Below are positions 36,146 to 43,779 of a DNA stretch of 64,000 nucleotides, piece after piece. Every line of letters begins with the position of its first letter. Within the stretch, counting starts at the first letter, position 1. The stretch spans positions 18,520 through 82,519 of the forward strand of contig NZ_JQHM01000014.1 of assembly GCF_000749845.1 (NCBI RefSeq). The letters are read 5' to 3'. A model generated the notes under the pieces. It did not search any database. It had not been told where the DNA came from and saw only the letters and a list, made by a program, of their open reading frames with translations. The DNA is from Pectobacterium betavasculorum. GTDB taxonomy: Bacteria; Pseudomonadota; Gammaproteobacteria; Enterobacterales; Enterobacteriaceae. The translations under genes were made by a program, and so were the position numbers.

Positions 36146-36529
36146 TTAGACTCGTTTGTAGACAGCCTTGTTGCTACTGGTGCGGCGAACATACTTGGCA
36201 ATAGGCGGGTTCATGCCTTCAACCGCTTTTCGGAACCCTTTGCCGAGGCTTTTGCGCTCGCCGCCACTGAGAGCCTCCCAGTCTTCGTCGGTACACAGAT
36301 CTATCAGCATGAACTCAGAGCCGATTTCTTTGGGGCTGACACGCTCCACCGCACTCGTAATCAGGTCATCAATATTCACTACTTTTCGCGCGGATACGGG
36401 GCTTGGGCTTGCCAATGCAGCGTTCAACGCCTCGCAGATGAAGGTATCAAGGCTGATTTCTTGCTCCTGACTGTCGATCAAAACCCGGGACAAAAGTGCG
36501 TCATCAATCTCCACAAACAGCTTTACCAT
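36146..36529 (-). CDS. DUF1413-like hypothetical protein
   Basis: 127 residues. The N-terminus (MVKLFVEIDDALLSRVL...ISLDTFICEALNAAL) looks ribbon-helix-helix-like. The C-terminal half (SEFMLIDLCTDEDWEALSGGERKSLGKGFRKAVE) resembles DUF1413. That mix suggests a small DNA-binding or antitoxin-type protein, but no partner toxin is adjacent. ATG has CAGGAG upstream, immediately after a three-stem leader. Own terminator downstream. Confidence 0.65.
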   Translation of the reverse strand: MVKLFVEIDDALLSRVLIDSQEQEISLDTFICEALNAALASPSPVSARKVVNIDDLITSAVERVSPKEIGSEFMLIDLCTDEDWEALSGGERKSLGKGFRKAVEGMNPPIAKYVRRTSSNKAVYKRV

Positions 36530-36543
36530 GCCAATCTCCTGTT

Positions 36544-36627
36544 AAAAGCTCTCAAAAGGAGAGCACAGGAGTAATCCTAATTACTCCTGATTTCAAAGTA
36601 AAGGAGTTGTGAGGTTTTAACTCCTTT
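36544..36627 (-). promoter_or_regulatory. Three-stem leader ending in a terminator, upstream of the DUF1413-like gene
   Basis: In transcript order: AAAGGAGTT/AACTCCTTT (36627-36600), CAGGAGTAAT/ATTACTCCTG with a 4-base loop (36589-36566), then GCTCTC/GAGAGC followed by UUUU (36564-36544). The U-tract runs straight into AACAGGAG and the ATG at 36529. AGGAGT in stem 2 could instead pair with ACTCCT of stem 1. Confidence 0.6.
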
Positions 36628-36764
36628 TGTGATGAATCTTTGTGTTCATTCAATGCGGCACATCCGCTCGCTACCTTGCAGCTTGTCCGAGATGGTGGTC
36701 AGGCCAAGTTTTTTCTTGAGGGCTCTCTGGGCAGTTTTCACCGCCACAGCGGGACGTGTCATGT

Positions 36765-36795
36765 AAAAAAGCCGACGTCCTTGTAGGACGCCGGC
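36765..36795 (-). terminator. Intrinsic terminator after the helicase gene
   Basis: On the minus strand GCCGGCGTCC...GGACGTCGGC with a short loop (36795-36771), one G-U pair, then six U residues (36770-36765). It lies 11 bases past the helicase stop. Confidence 0.88.
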
Positions 36796-36806
36796 AGACA
36801 GCAATA

Positions 36807-39086
36807 TCAGGCCGCGACAAGCTGTCGGGCCAGAGCGACTTCAATAGAGTCACCATCTTGATTAAGCACATCTAGTCCTGATTCAGGCACGTCTCCCGAC
36901 GTGCTCTGAGAGACCAGAATTTTCTTCGCCATCAGAGCCAGGCAGGTCATCTGCGACGTGGCCGTATACCCCAGGTAGATCACCTTCACAGGCTGCTTTT
37001 GTCCGATACGCCAGGAACGACGTGCAGCCTGCTGCAGCGTGTACACGTTGTACCCAGATTGCATGAACACAATCGTTGGGAATTCCAGAAGATCCAGCCC
37101 CGTTTTGACCAGCTCGGGGTTGGTGATGAGGACATCAATCCCTCTGTCGAGTTGTTCGGCAATCCAGTCTTCACGTCGGCTGGCATCTACGCTCGCACGT
37201 AGTACCGCTACTTTGAAGCCCTCTTGCTCCAGCAACATCTTCAGCCTGCTGGTGGTGTCCCGCGTATCGGTGTAAACGGAATAGATCAGAGTCTTGCGAC
37301 CTTCTGCTTTCTCCTGTTTGCAGATGTCGATCAGTTCCCGCTCCTTGGGCATCACCTGCAGCTCATTGAACTGGGCCGGGGTGAAAGCCAGTACTTCTCG
37401 CGTACGTGGATGGCGCACGGTTTCAGTACGAAAGCAGCAGTCAGACCAAGCCAGCAGCACATTGAGCACCACGCCCAGCAAGGTGGTGTCCCGCTTTCGC
37501 AGGGCTTCCTTGAGCTGAGTCGTCAGGCTGGCAGCGAGCTGGCTGTAGGTATCACTTTGCTCAGCGTCCATCTCGACTTCCCTGAATTCTTCGTCATACG
37601 GGGGCAATACGCCACCAATATCCCGGAGCTTGAGGAAAATCGTGAAGGGCAGAACGCAGCGAAGCACACCTTTGGGGCCGAACCCCGGCGCTTTGACTGT
37701 CCTGACGGTAACCTTCGAGCCTTTGGCGGTCTTGTGGGACGGACCATCGCTCTCGGAATAGATATCCTTGAGGACGCCGTGCTCCCGCATGAATGCCATG
37801 GCTGCAGCGTTCATACTGCCGCTGGCACTTGGTCGGTAACCGTCTTCGATCATACGTCCTGGCAGCGCCCGGAACAGCAGATAAAAGAGGTCGGAAGCGT
37901 AGCCTCCCATCAGCGTGCCAGTGAGTAGCAGCGTTTTGCGGGTTTTGGCCGCAATAACACCCATGGCCTGCCCCTGCGCTGAACCGCCTGTCTTGTACTC
38001 GTGCGCTTCGTCGGCGATGAGCAAATCGAACGTGCTTTGCGGCAGATACCGCTTCACAAATTCGCTGGGTTGATAGCCGCCCTCACCGAAGCCGAACTCC
38101 ATACTCGACATGGCGCGTTCCATGCGCTGAGCCTGCCGGTCTGAAAAAACCAACTCCCCCCGGTTGTCCATCAGGTTGATGAACTGGTGGAAGTTGTCAC
38201 CTAGCATTGATGCCAGGAATGAATCGCCGAAGGTCTTCATCAGTTTGGCCGCAGTGGCTTCACCTATGGTCGGAATACGTTTCAGCGCCCGCAGTACCGC
38301 TGCGGATTGATCGCTGCCTGACAAACTGCGTGGTCGCATCAGTGTCCAGAGGGCACTTTCGCAAAAACTACACTTGCGACGTACTTCCTCCGCGTCGAGT
38401 TCCAGTGCGCTGACCGGTTCGCCATCAAGATTGCGAACCATGGTGCCGCAGTGTGGACAAAGCCCCACTGTGCCGTGACGGGTGCGCTTGCGAACGAACG
38501 CGGGCTTCCAGTGGAATCCCATGCGCATGCGCACACGGCCAATGATGAAAAATTCCTGTCCATCGGCTGGCACATTCAGTTGCTCGCGCAGCTTGATCAG
38601 TTTGAGCAGCGTGTCTGGGCCGTTGAGCACCCAGACTTTGGCCCCCGTGACGGTTTCGAGAATTTCCCTGCGCCATTTGTAGACCAGGTGTGGCGGGCTG
38701 AGGACGAGTGTGCGGCGATAGCCTTCCGCATTGAGCACCGCCGCCAGCGCGATGCCGACGGTGGTTTTTCCCGTCCCCATCTCACCATTGACGATGGCCG
38801 CACGCTCGCCCTGATTGACGAGCAACTCGGCCGTTGCATGCACGACCTCGGCCTGGGCGGGGAACAACTGTCGCTTGAGGTTGGCCAGAATGCGTTGGCG
38901 GTTTGCACGCGGCACACCGTTGTAGACCGGTGGATTGGCCCGGTTGAGAGAGTCGAGCAACTCATCCCCGAACTCGCTGACAAAATCCTGCATGCTGATG
39001 GAGAGTTCGTCGTTCGCAGGGGCGAACAGATCTCCAGTCTCGGGTGATTGCGTTACGGCAGGGGCCGCTTCGATTTGTATGCTCAT
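36807..39086 (-). CDS. SNF2-type superfamily 2 helicase with zinc-finger insert
   Basis: 759 residues. Walker A NGEMGTGKT (~100-108), Walker B LIADEAHEYK (~358-367), motif III TGTLMGG, and a C-terminal helicase domain with LITNPELVKTGLDL and QAARRSWRIGQKQPV (motifs V/VI of SNF2 helicases). Between the first motifs lies a four-Cys zinc site (CPHC...CSFC, ~215-250). Conserved in the maintenance part of such ICEs; probably acts on element DNA, exact substrate unknown. A terminator-like leader precedes its SD. Confidence 0.88.
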   Translation of the reverse strand: MSIQIEAAPAVTQSPETGDLFAPANDELSISMQDFVSEFGDELLDSLNRANPPVYNGVPRANRQRILANLKRQLFPAQAEVVHATAELLVNQGERAAIVNGEMGTGKTTVGIALAAVLNAEGYRRTLVLSPPHLVYKWRREILETVTGAKVWVLNGPDTLLKLIKLREQLNVPADGQEFFIIGRVRMRMGFHWKPAFVRKRTRHGTVGLCPHCGTMVRNLDGEPVSALELDAEEVRRKCSFCESALWTLMRPRSLSGSDQSAAVLRALKRIPTIGEATAAKLMKTFGDSFLASMLGDNFHQFINLMDNRGELVFSDRQAQRMERAMSSMEFGFGEGGYQPSEFVKRYLPQSTFDLLIADEAHEYKTGGSAQGQAMGVIAAKTRKTLLLTGTLMGGYASDLFYLLFRALPGRMIEDGYRPSASGSMNAAAMAFMREHGVLKDIYSESDGPSHKTAKGSKVTVRTVKAPGFGPKGVLRCVLPFTIFLKLRDIGGVLPPYDEEFREVEMDAEQSDTYSQLAASLTTQLKEALRKRDTTLLGVVLNVLLAWSDCCFRTETVRHPRTREVLAFTPAQFNELQVMPKERELIDICKQEKAEGRKTLIYSVYTDTRDTTSRLKMLLEQEGFKVAVLRASVDASRREDWIAEQLDRGIDVLITNPELVKTGLDLLEFPTIVFMQSGYNVYTLQQAARRSWRIGQKQPVKVIYLGYTATSQMTCLALMAKKILVSQSTSGDVPESGLDVLNQDGDSIEVALARQLVAA

Positions 39087-39097
39087 GGTGATGCTCC

Positions 39098-39138
39098 AAA
39101 AAATGGGGCATGCACCGCCCAGGGGCGATGTATGCCCC
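39098..39138 (-). promoter_or_regulatory. Terminator-like leader abutting the helicase SD
   Basis: GGGGCAT (39105-39111) pairs with ATGCCCC (39132-39138), with inner CGCCC/GGGCG. On the minus strand the stem is followed by AUUUUUU (39104-39098), then directly GGAG (39097-39094) and ATG at 39086. A terminator this close to the SD would act as an attenuator of the helicase gene. Confidence 0.65.
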
Positions 39139-39221
39139 GATGGGTAAGAGAAACGGACTGGCGTTGAACTCGGGTTCAGTGGCCAGCGGTGTGTGGGTGA
39201 TGCTGCTTCCCCCAGCGGGGA

Positions 39222-40331
39222 TTAATGGATGGTAAGGATCTGTCCCAGCGTGGCTGAGTCAGGAGACAGGTCCCATGCTCTGATGACGGGCACGAACTTA
39301 TCGGTGAGAATGCGCGTTTCGGCGATGGAGCCGTCATCGCGTTCGCAATACTCGGTGTTCGTCGCTTTTTGCTTGTAGGTATCCCCCTTGACTGCAAGCG
39401 TGCGACCGCTTGGGGACTGCACGACACCGGAGATAGCACCCGCCGCCAGGGCTAATGCCAGGTGCCATTCAGATAACGCACGAGCAGGCGCACGCAGCGA
39501 CTGCTGCGCGGCACCGAGGTGAGTCTCGAACGCTGGCCACAAACCTCGCAGGCGTTGTACCTCTTCGGCGAACTGTATCGGCTCCATGCTGATGCGATAA
39601 AAATGCTCGGGTTCAGCCTGGGCGCTTGGAACGACATACGGCAATGATGTCCACTTGGACGGCAATTCCTCTACGTCCTGTTCTCCCTGCCCGATTTGCA
39701 ACAACCGGGCACGGGTGGGCTTCACGTCTTCACTCGCCAGATCGCGCTGGCGAACGCGACGACCAAATAGCACAACTTGTTTGAACTGTGTATCTACCGC
39801 ACGGAAGACACGCAGGTCGGCGAAGTGGCGCGTAAGCCAGCCCACCATTTCCTGGTCGAGCACATAGGACGGAATGATGAAAACGAGAATGCCGTGGTAC
39901 TGCAGCAGGGGCAGCGTCCGCTGGTAGAACAACTTTTCCAGTCGGGGCCGGCTTTTACCGTCGTAACCGATATTGCCGTTGGCATCTCTGGATAAGTCGC
40001 CGTACGGTGGGTTGAGCCAAAGCAAGCCGAATGCCTGACGCGAAATGATGGTGTCCATCAAATCGGCATGGATACAGTGTTCGACCAACAATCGTGCATG
40101 ACTGGCGCGCTCCTGATCGTATTCGACAGCGTACGACCGGGTGTGAGCAAGCCCGAGGGCATGGGCGGCTTCGGCAATCGCAACGCCCTCGCCGGCACAA
40201 GGATCAATAATGCACATGGGCTCATCGCTGGGTGCCAGTGCGGCGAGTGTCCGTTCAAGCGTGGACTCATCGGTAGGGTAATAGCCATTTTTGGCAAAAT
40301 TTCTGGCGAGCCGGGGAAACATGAGTGCCAT
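39222..40331 (-). CDS. DUF6094-like N6-adenine methyltransferase
   Basis: ATG at 40331 follows GGAGATTCCT. 369 residues. AdoMet motif IIDPCAGEGVAIAEAA (motif I) and the catalytic LLWLNPPYGD (NPPY, motif IV) identify a gamma-type N6-adenine methyltransferase-like protein; YYPTDESTLERTLAAL precedes motif I. No restriction subunit is adjacent, so it is probably a solitary methyltransferase protecting the element or regulating it. The frame extends upstream but that part overlaps the next gene. Confidence 0.82.
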   Translation of the reverse strand: MALMFPRLARNFAKNGYYPTDESTLERTLAALAPSDEPMCIIDPCAGEGVAIAEAAHALGLAHTRSYAVEYDQERASHARLLVEHCIHADLMDTIISRQAFGLLWLNPPYGDLSRDANGNIGYDGKSRPRLEKLFYQRTLPLLQYHGILVFIIPSYVLDQEMVGWLTRHFADLRVFRAVDTQFKQVVLFGRRVRQRDLASEDVKPTRARLLQIGQGEQDVEELPSKWTSLPYVVPSAQAEPEHFYRISMEPIQFAEEVQRLRGLWPAFETHLGAAQQSLRAPARALSEWHLALALAAGAISGVVQSPSGRTLAVKGDTYKQKATNTEYCERDDGSIAETRILTDKFVPVIRAWDLSPDSATLGQILTIH

Positions 40332-40401
40332 AGGAATCTCCTGTCTGGCGATGATGAAAGAAAGAGCAGGTGCCTGGTAAGGTGCGCCTGCTGTGGAACG
40401 A

Positions 40402-41049
40402 TCAGACCACCGCTTGCGGTGTCCAGATCTGTGACGGATAGGGGTATGCCGTGAGAGCGCCGTTACAAATAAGCCCGCCCAGCGCGTCGGTGAGTGCTGG
40501 TACGTCCAGTCCAAGGCGAAAGCCCCGCAGCGGCCCGAGGGCGACCGGTAGCTCATGGAGCATGTCGTGGCTGCGCAGCAACGCCAGCACCGGCATTTGC
40601 CAGTGGTCGAGCAGTGGCAGCGGACATGTGTCTTTGACGAGTTGCCACAAGCGAACAGTGGGTTCAGCGGCAGATCGTGGCAGTAGCGCCAGTGCGCTGG
40701 CTGTGCTCTTGTCAGGGCAGATGCAGCGTTGGTCGAACAGCCACAGATTGGTGAGTGATCCAAACAGCGTGCGGCGATAGTTGCGGGTCAGGCGTTTTTC
40801 AAGGCGCTCGACTGAGTGGATGAACACAGGCACGGAGCCGCCGTGTTCTGTGATGAGGTGAAACTGGTTCAATCCATCCTCATCGCGACCGAGTGTGAGA
40901 CGGGCGATAAATTGCTGGACGGCAGTATCCCGCGCCCAGATTGAGACAAAGACCAGATCGCCATTCTCGCGGCAGACGCAGGCATCGACCATCAGGTCAG
41001 TGCATTCGTCGATACGGAACAACGGTTGCGGTAATGAAGATTCGGGCAT
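40402..41049 (-). CDS. ICE-conserved hypothetical protein
   Basis: ATG at 41049 (MPESSLPQPLFRIDECTDLMVDACV) has GAGGA upstream. 215 residues, soluble, with an N-terminal domain (DLVFVSIWARDTAVQQFIARLTLGRDEDGLN in part) and a Leu/Pro-rich C-terminus. I do not recognise a family. Co-directional with its neighbours, with its own stem-loop upstream (41073-41105). Confidence 0.68.
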   Translation of the reverse strand: MPESSLPQPLFRIDECTDLMVDACVCRENGDLVFVSIWARDTAVQQFIARLTLGRDEDGLNQFHLITEHGGSVPVFIHSVERLEKRLTRNYRRTLFGSLTNLWLFDQRCICPDKSTASALALLPRSAAEPTVRLWQLVKDTCPLPLLDHWQMPVLALLRSHDMLHELPVALGPLRGFRLGLDVPALTDALGGLICNGALTAYPYPSQIWTPQAVV

Positions 41050-41072
41050 GGTGGTGTCCTCAATAACACTGA

Positions 41073-41105
41073 GGGGCAACGCTGCCTGTAGGGCAATGTT
41101 GCCCC
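41073..41105 (-). promoter_or_regulatory. Leader stem-loop upstream of 40402-41049
   Basis: GGGGCAAC (41073-41080) pairs perfectly with GTTGCCCC (41098-41105), with further TGCC/GGCA pairing inside. It lies 24 bases from the ATG, between the preceding gene and the GAGGA. Confidence 0.55.
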
Positions 41106-41130
41106 AAGGGGATGAAAGCGAGTGAGCCGT

Positions 41131-41259
41131 TCAGCCTTCACGCTCAGCGAACGAACCGTCAGCCTGGTGAATGACTACACGGTTGCCGACATTGTTTTCG
41201 GCATCACGCAGAACTTCGGTGAACATGCTCTCAGGCACAGTGATCTGAAAACGCTGCAA
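41131..41259 (-). CDS. Small ORF, 42 residues, TTG start
   Basis: Reads (M)QRFQITVPESMFTEVLRD then AENNVGNRVVIHQADGSFAEREG and stop. It fills the space between two ICE genes in the same direction and has a protein-like composition. There is no in-frame ATG upstream; TTG at 41259 follows the terminator-like hairpin 41263-41299, whose GGGGAGG is too far (and paired) for a normal SD. An N-terminally lost larger gene is the alternative. Confidence 0.4.
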   Translation of the reverse strand: MQRFQITVPESMFTEVLRDAENNVGNRVVIHQADGSFAEREG

Positions 41260-41262
41260 ATG

Positions 41263-41299
41263 AAAAGACCGGGAACCTCCCCTGCGGGGAAGACCCCGG
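41263..41299 (-). terminator. Terminator-like hairpin after the DUF3275 gene
   Basis: Minus-strand CCGGG...CTTCCCC pairs with GGGGAGG...CCCGG (41299-41269), followed by UCUUUUC (41268-41262). It lies 37 bases past the DUF3275 stop and directly before the 42-residue ORF. Confidence 0.65.
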
Positions 41300-41335
41300 C
41301 GGGTGGGAAAAACGCGACAGCGGTAGCTGGATGAA

Positions 41336-42010
41336 TCAGGTCGTCAGGGATTCAGACTGGCGGTTCCACTGCTGGGCCGTGGCGTCGAACACATAGCTCA
41401 ACTGGCTCAACCGCCCGATCTGCAGGCGCAAGGTGCGACGGTCAATGGTCGAGTCCAGCTTTACCGACTCACCCAGCGGCCAGAGGATGCCGAACAATGC
41501 GGTGTCGTCACTATCGGGATTGCCCGAGGCTGCCACCGTAGCGGAAGGCGCATCGACGCCGAATGGCGTGGTGTCGATCAGTGGGTCATTGGAGGCTTGC
41601 ACAGGGGCCGGCCTGGCCTTGGATTTGGGCATTGCGGTTGGCGTGGGAACGGGTTGTGTACCCGATTCCTCATCAAGCGGATCGACATCCTGCGTGGCGA
41701 AGGCGCGAGCCTCTGCTTTGCTGAGTTTGTCGATACCAGACAAGGTCATGCCATCCAGGTTGGCCCGGATCTCGAATCGCATGCCGTCGCCGACAGGATA
41801 GGCTTTCGGATAAATATATCGAATCGCAAATTCACCCTCATACTTCCCCTCGGGATACTGCTCCAGTTCGGGATCTTTGACATGGAACAGCCCAAGGTGG
41901 GTGGTGAGACGACCGACTGTGAACCGGCCGTTACGACCGGATATTGTGCGGATTGCGAGTTGGCCGCGAACGATGATGGGGGGAGCGGATTGAACGGCTG
42001 CTGTAGCCAT
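41336..42010 (-). CDS. DUF3275-family ICE protein
   Basis: 224 residues. N-terminal domain IIVRGQLAIRTISGRNGRFTVGRLTTHLGLF...EQYPEGKYEGEFAIRYIYPK is the DUF3275 pattern. A Pro/Ala-rich linker (~115-150) leads to a C-terminal segment LFGILWPLGESVKLDSTIDRRTLRLQIGRL. Function unknown; conserved in the maintenance region of PFGI-1-like elements. ATG preceded by AGGAG. Confidence 0.83.
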   Translation of the reverse strand: MATAAVQSAPPIIVRGQLAIRTISGRNGRFTVGRLTTHLGLFHVKDPELEQYPEGKYEGEFAIRYIYPKAYPVGDGMRFEIRANLDGMTLSGIDKLSKAEARAFATQDVDPLDEESGTQPVPTPTAMPKSKARPAPVQASNDPLIDTTPFGVDAPSATVAASGNPDSDDTALFGILWPLGESVKLDSTIDRRTLRLQIGRLSQLSYVFDATAQQWNRQSESLTT

Positions 42011-42051
42011 GGATAATCTCCTGGGAGGCGTTGTACTACCGATAACCTTGG

Positions 42052-42083
42052 AAAAAGAGACAAGACCCCAATGTGAGGTCTTG
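42052..42083 (-). terminator. Intrinsic terminator after the STY4534-type gene
   Basis: CAAGACC (42083-42077 on minus) pairs with GGTCTTG (42067-42061), 9-base loop, followed by UCUCUUUUU (to 42052). It lies 42 bases before the DUF3275 ATG. Confidence 0.8.
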
Positions 42084-42092
42084 CCGATCGGC

Positions 42093-43013
42093 TTAGCGTG
42101 AAGTGACGAGAGCGGGCTCTTCTTCTACCGAGGATTGCGCTTCAGGTTCGGCTGTACCAGACGTCGTAGAAGGCATATCCGTGCTGTTATCAGGGCTTTC
42201 TGACGCAGTGGATGCCACCGTAGCGTGCCCAGAAGAGGGGGGCTGGTTGGCAGTGGGATAGACCAATTGGCCATCGATCTTGATCAGACCAATATGGATC
42301 AATCTGGACTCCAGACTCGCAGCCGGCTCGCCGGCATGCTCGCCCTTCGTGCGAAGGTACGGATCGGCTTTCATGTCGTTGAGACGAAAGACCACCAATA
42401 CCTTGCGCTCAGCCTCGACGGCCTGCACGCAACGGCGTACCAGATGTTGAGCCTCCGGCGTGGTCACGATGGTGTTGATGTACCGGTATTCCGGCTCTTC
42501 AACAGGCCCGGCCAGGGCACCGATGGTGCACGTGAGGAATGGGTCACTCTCTTTGGGTGTAACGTCTTTGGGTCGATTGAGGTAGCCAATGCCCCGAGTG
42601 ATCAGTTCGTACTGTTCGATAGCCGCCAGTGTGGCTGGGTCGATCAGTTCAGCCTTCAGGAGTCGCCCCTTGAGGCTGGCTGCTGGCTCACCCTTGCGCT
42701 CACCGCTGGGACGGATGAATGCATCACTCCACAGATCCCCCAGCCGGAACTTGACCATCGGGCGCTGCTTTGGATCATCCATGCCGATGTAGTGTTCGAC
42801 CAGTTTTTTAGCCTCGGCACCTGAGACCTTGACGTCAAAATAGCGGGTGACCGGTTCTTTGACAGAGCCGACCAACGCGGCGATGGTGCAAGCCAGAAAG
42901 GGCTGAGCACGTCGGCCACCGCGTACAGGAACTTCCCGCACACGCTGCAGACGACCGTAACCTTCGGTGTGCAGATCGAAATAGGCCTTTTCGCCTGAAG
43001 TAGAATGGCTCAT
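42093..43013 (-). CDS. STY4534-family ICE replication protein (DUF3577), duplicated domain
   Basis: ATG at 43013 (MSHSTSGEKAYFDLHTEGYGR), preceded by GGAG. 306 residues. Two tandem copies of the same ~85-residue unit are visible: PFLACTIAALVGSVKEP...GEPAASLKGRLLKAELI and PFLTCTIGALAGPVEEP...GEPAASLESRLIHIGLI. A Ser/Thr/Glu-rich tail follows. The usual family member has one such unit, as far as I recall. Probably a DNA-binding replication accessory protein of the ICE. Confidence 0.83.
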   Translation of the reverse strand: MSHSTSGEKAYFDLHTEGYGRLQRVREVPVRGGRRAQPFLACTIAALVGSVKEPVTRYFDVKVSGAEAKKLVEHYIGMDDPKQRPMVKFRLGDLWSDAFIRPSGERKGEPAASLKGRLLKAELIDPATLAAIEQYELITRGIGYLNRPKDVTPKESDPFLTCTIGALAGPVEEPEYRYINTIVTTPEAQHLVRRCVQAVEAERKVLVVFRLNDMKADPYLRTKGEHAGEPAASLESRLIHIGLIKIDGQLVYPTANQPPSSGHATVASTASESPDNSTDMPSTTSGTAEPEAQSSVEEEPALVTSR

Positions 43014-43037
43014 GGTGAAATCTCCATTGAAAATGAA

Positions 43038-43080
43038 GCGGAGACACACCAGGCCCGATGGCGAGGGTGTGTCACCCCGC
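43038..43080 (-). promoter_or_regulatory. Leader stem-loop upstream of the STY4534-type gene
   Basis: GACACACC (43043-43050) pairs with GGTGTGTC (43066-43073), flanked by GCGG/CCGC. It is 25 bases from the ATG, with GGAG in between. Confidence 0.55.
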
Positions 43081-43202
43081 GATGGGTTGATAAGGCGGAT
43101 GCATCCACTACCGGTAGAAACCGGTGGTCGTTCGCGTGAGGATGCTGGGCGAACTGGCTCGGTCATGCGGTTTTTGCCGCACCGCAACCTTGGAGACCGT
43201 GG

Positions 43203-43391
43203 TTGCGTGGCATGTCGCTGACAACGTCAGCAAAACATGCAGACAGACTGCCCGTGCCTCAATGCTGGCGCGACGAGAAATATGAACTGGAGCCGTTCCC
43301 TATTTTCGAGATGCCATTCCTCTGGAAATGGCTGTCGTGGTACAAACGCGTACTTAACGACTTTCTGCATCACCCATGGAGGGAGAAATAA
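43203..43391 (+). CDS. Small protein coupled to the H-NS-like gene
   Basis: About 62 residues from TTG 43203 (GGAG 8 bases upstream) or 59 from ATG 43212. Protein-like C-terminal part: YELEPFPIFEMPFLWKWLSW then YKRVLNDFLHHPWREK. Its TAA shares a base with the next ATG (TAATG at 43389-43393), which signals translational coupling. Aromatic-rich and possibly amphipathic. I do not recognise it. Confidence 0.45.
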   Translation: MRGMSLTTSAKHADRLPVPQCWRDEKYELEPFPIFEMPFLWKWLSWYKRVLNDFLHHPWREK

Positions 43392-43714
43392 TGTCGATTG
43401 ATTTGCAGGCGCTGTCCGCAGCCGAATTGAAGAACCTGATCGCATCCGCACAGGATCAACTGGTCAAGGGAGAACGTGAACGCATCAAGGCTGTTCGCGA
43501 GAAAATTCTGCAGTTGCTGGAAGGTGAAAATTTGGAGCTGGAGCAGGTCTTCCCGAACTCGAAGCCGAGTCCTCGGGTAAAAAATCCTGTGGCTCCCAAA
43601 TATGCACATCCCGACAACCCAAGCCTGACCTGGAGTGGTCGAGGCAAGCAGCCGAATTGGTTCAAGGAGACGCTCGCAGCGGGCAAAACTCAGGAGCAGT
43701 TGTTGCTGCCCTAG
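43391..43714 (+). CDS. H-NS-family histone-like protein (ICE-borne)
   Basis: 107 residues. An N-terminal coiled-coil oligomerisation part (AAELKNLIASAQDQLVKGE) precedes a C-terminal H-NS DNA-binding core (VAPKYAHPDNPSLTWSGRGK, PNWF). GGAGGGAGAAATA upstream. Element-encoded H-NS relatives typically silence AT-rich DNA or mask the element in a new host. It is one of few plus-strand genes in this half, divergent from the STY4534-type gene. Confidence 0.88.
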   Translation: MSIDLQALSAAELKNLIASAQDQLVKGERERIKAVREKILQLLEGENLELEQVFPNSKPSPRVKNPVAPKYAHPDNPSLTWSGRGKQPNWFKETLAAGKTQEQLLLP

Positions 43715-43779
43715 TCGTTATCCAAAGTGGTACCTGATCAGTACAGACCCAAGACAATCAGGTTTCCCTGCGGCGCGAT

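Noticed and set aside
36646..36762. 38-residue minus-strand frame starting at the end of the helicase terminator (MTRPAVAVKTAQRALKKK...)
   Set aside because: No SD, start lies in the U-tract of a terminator; more likely a gene fragment or chance frame.
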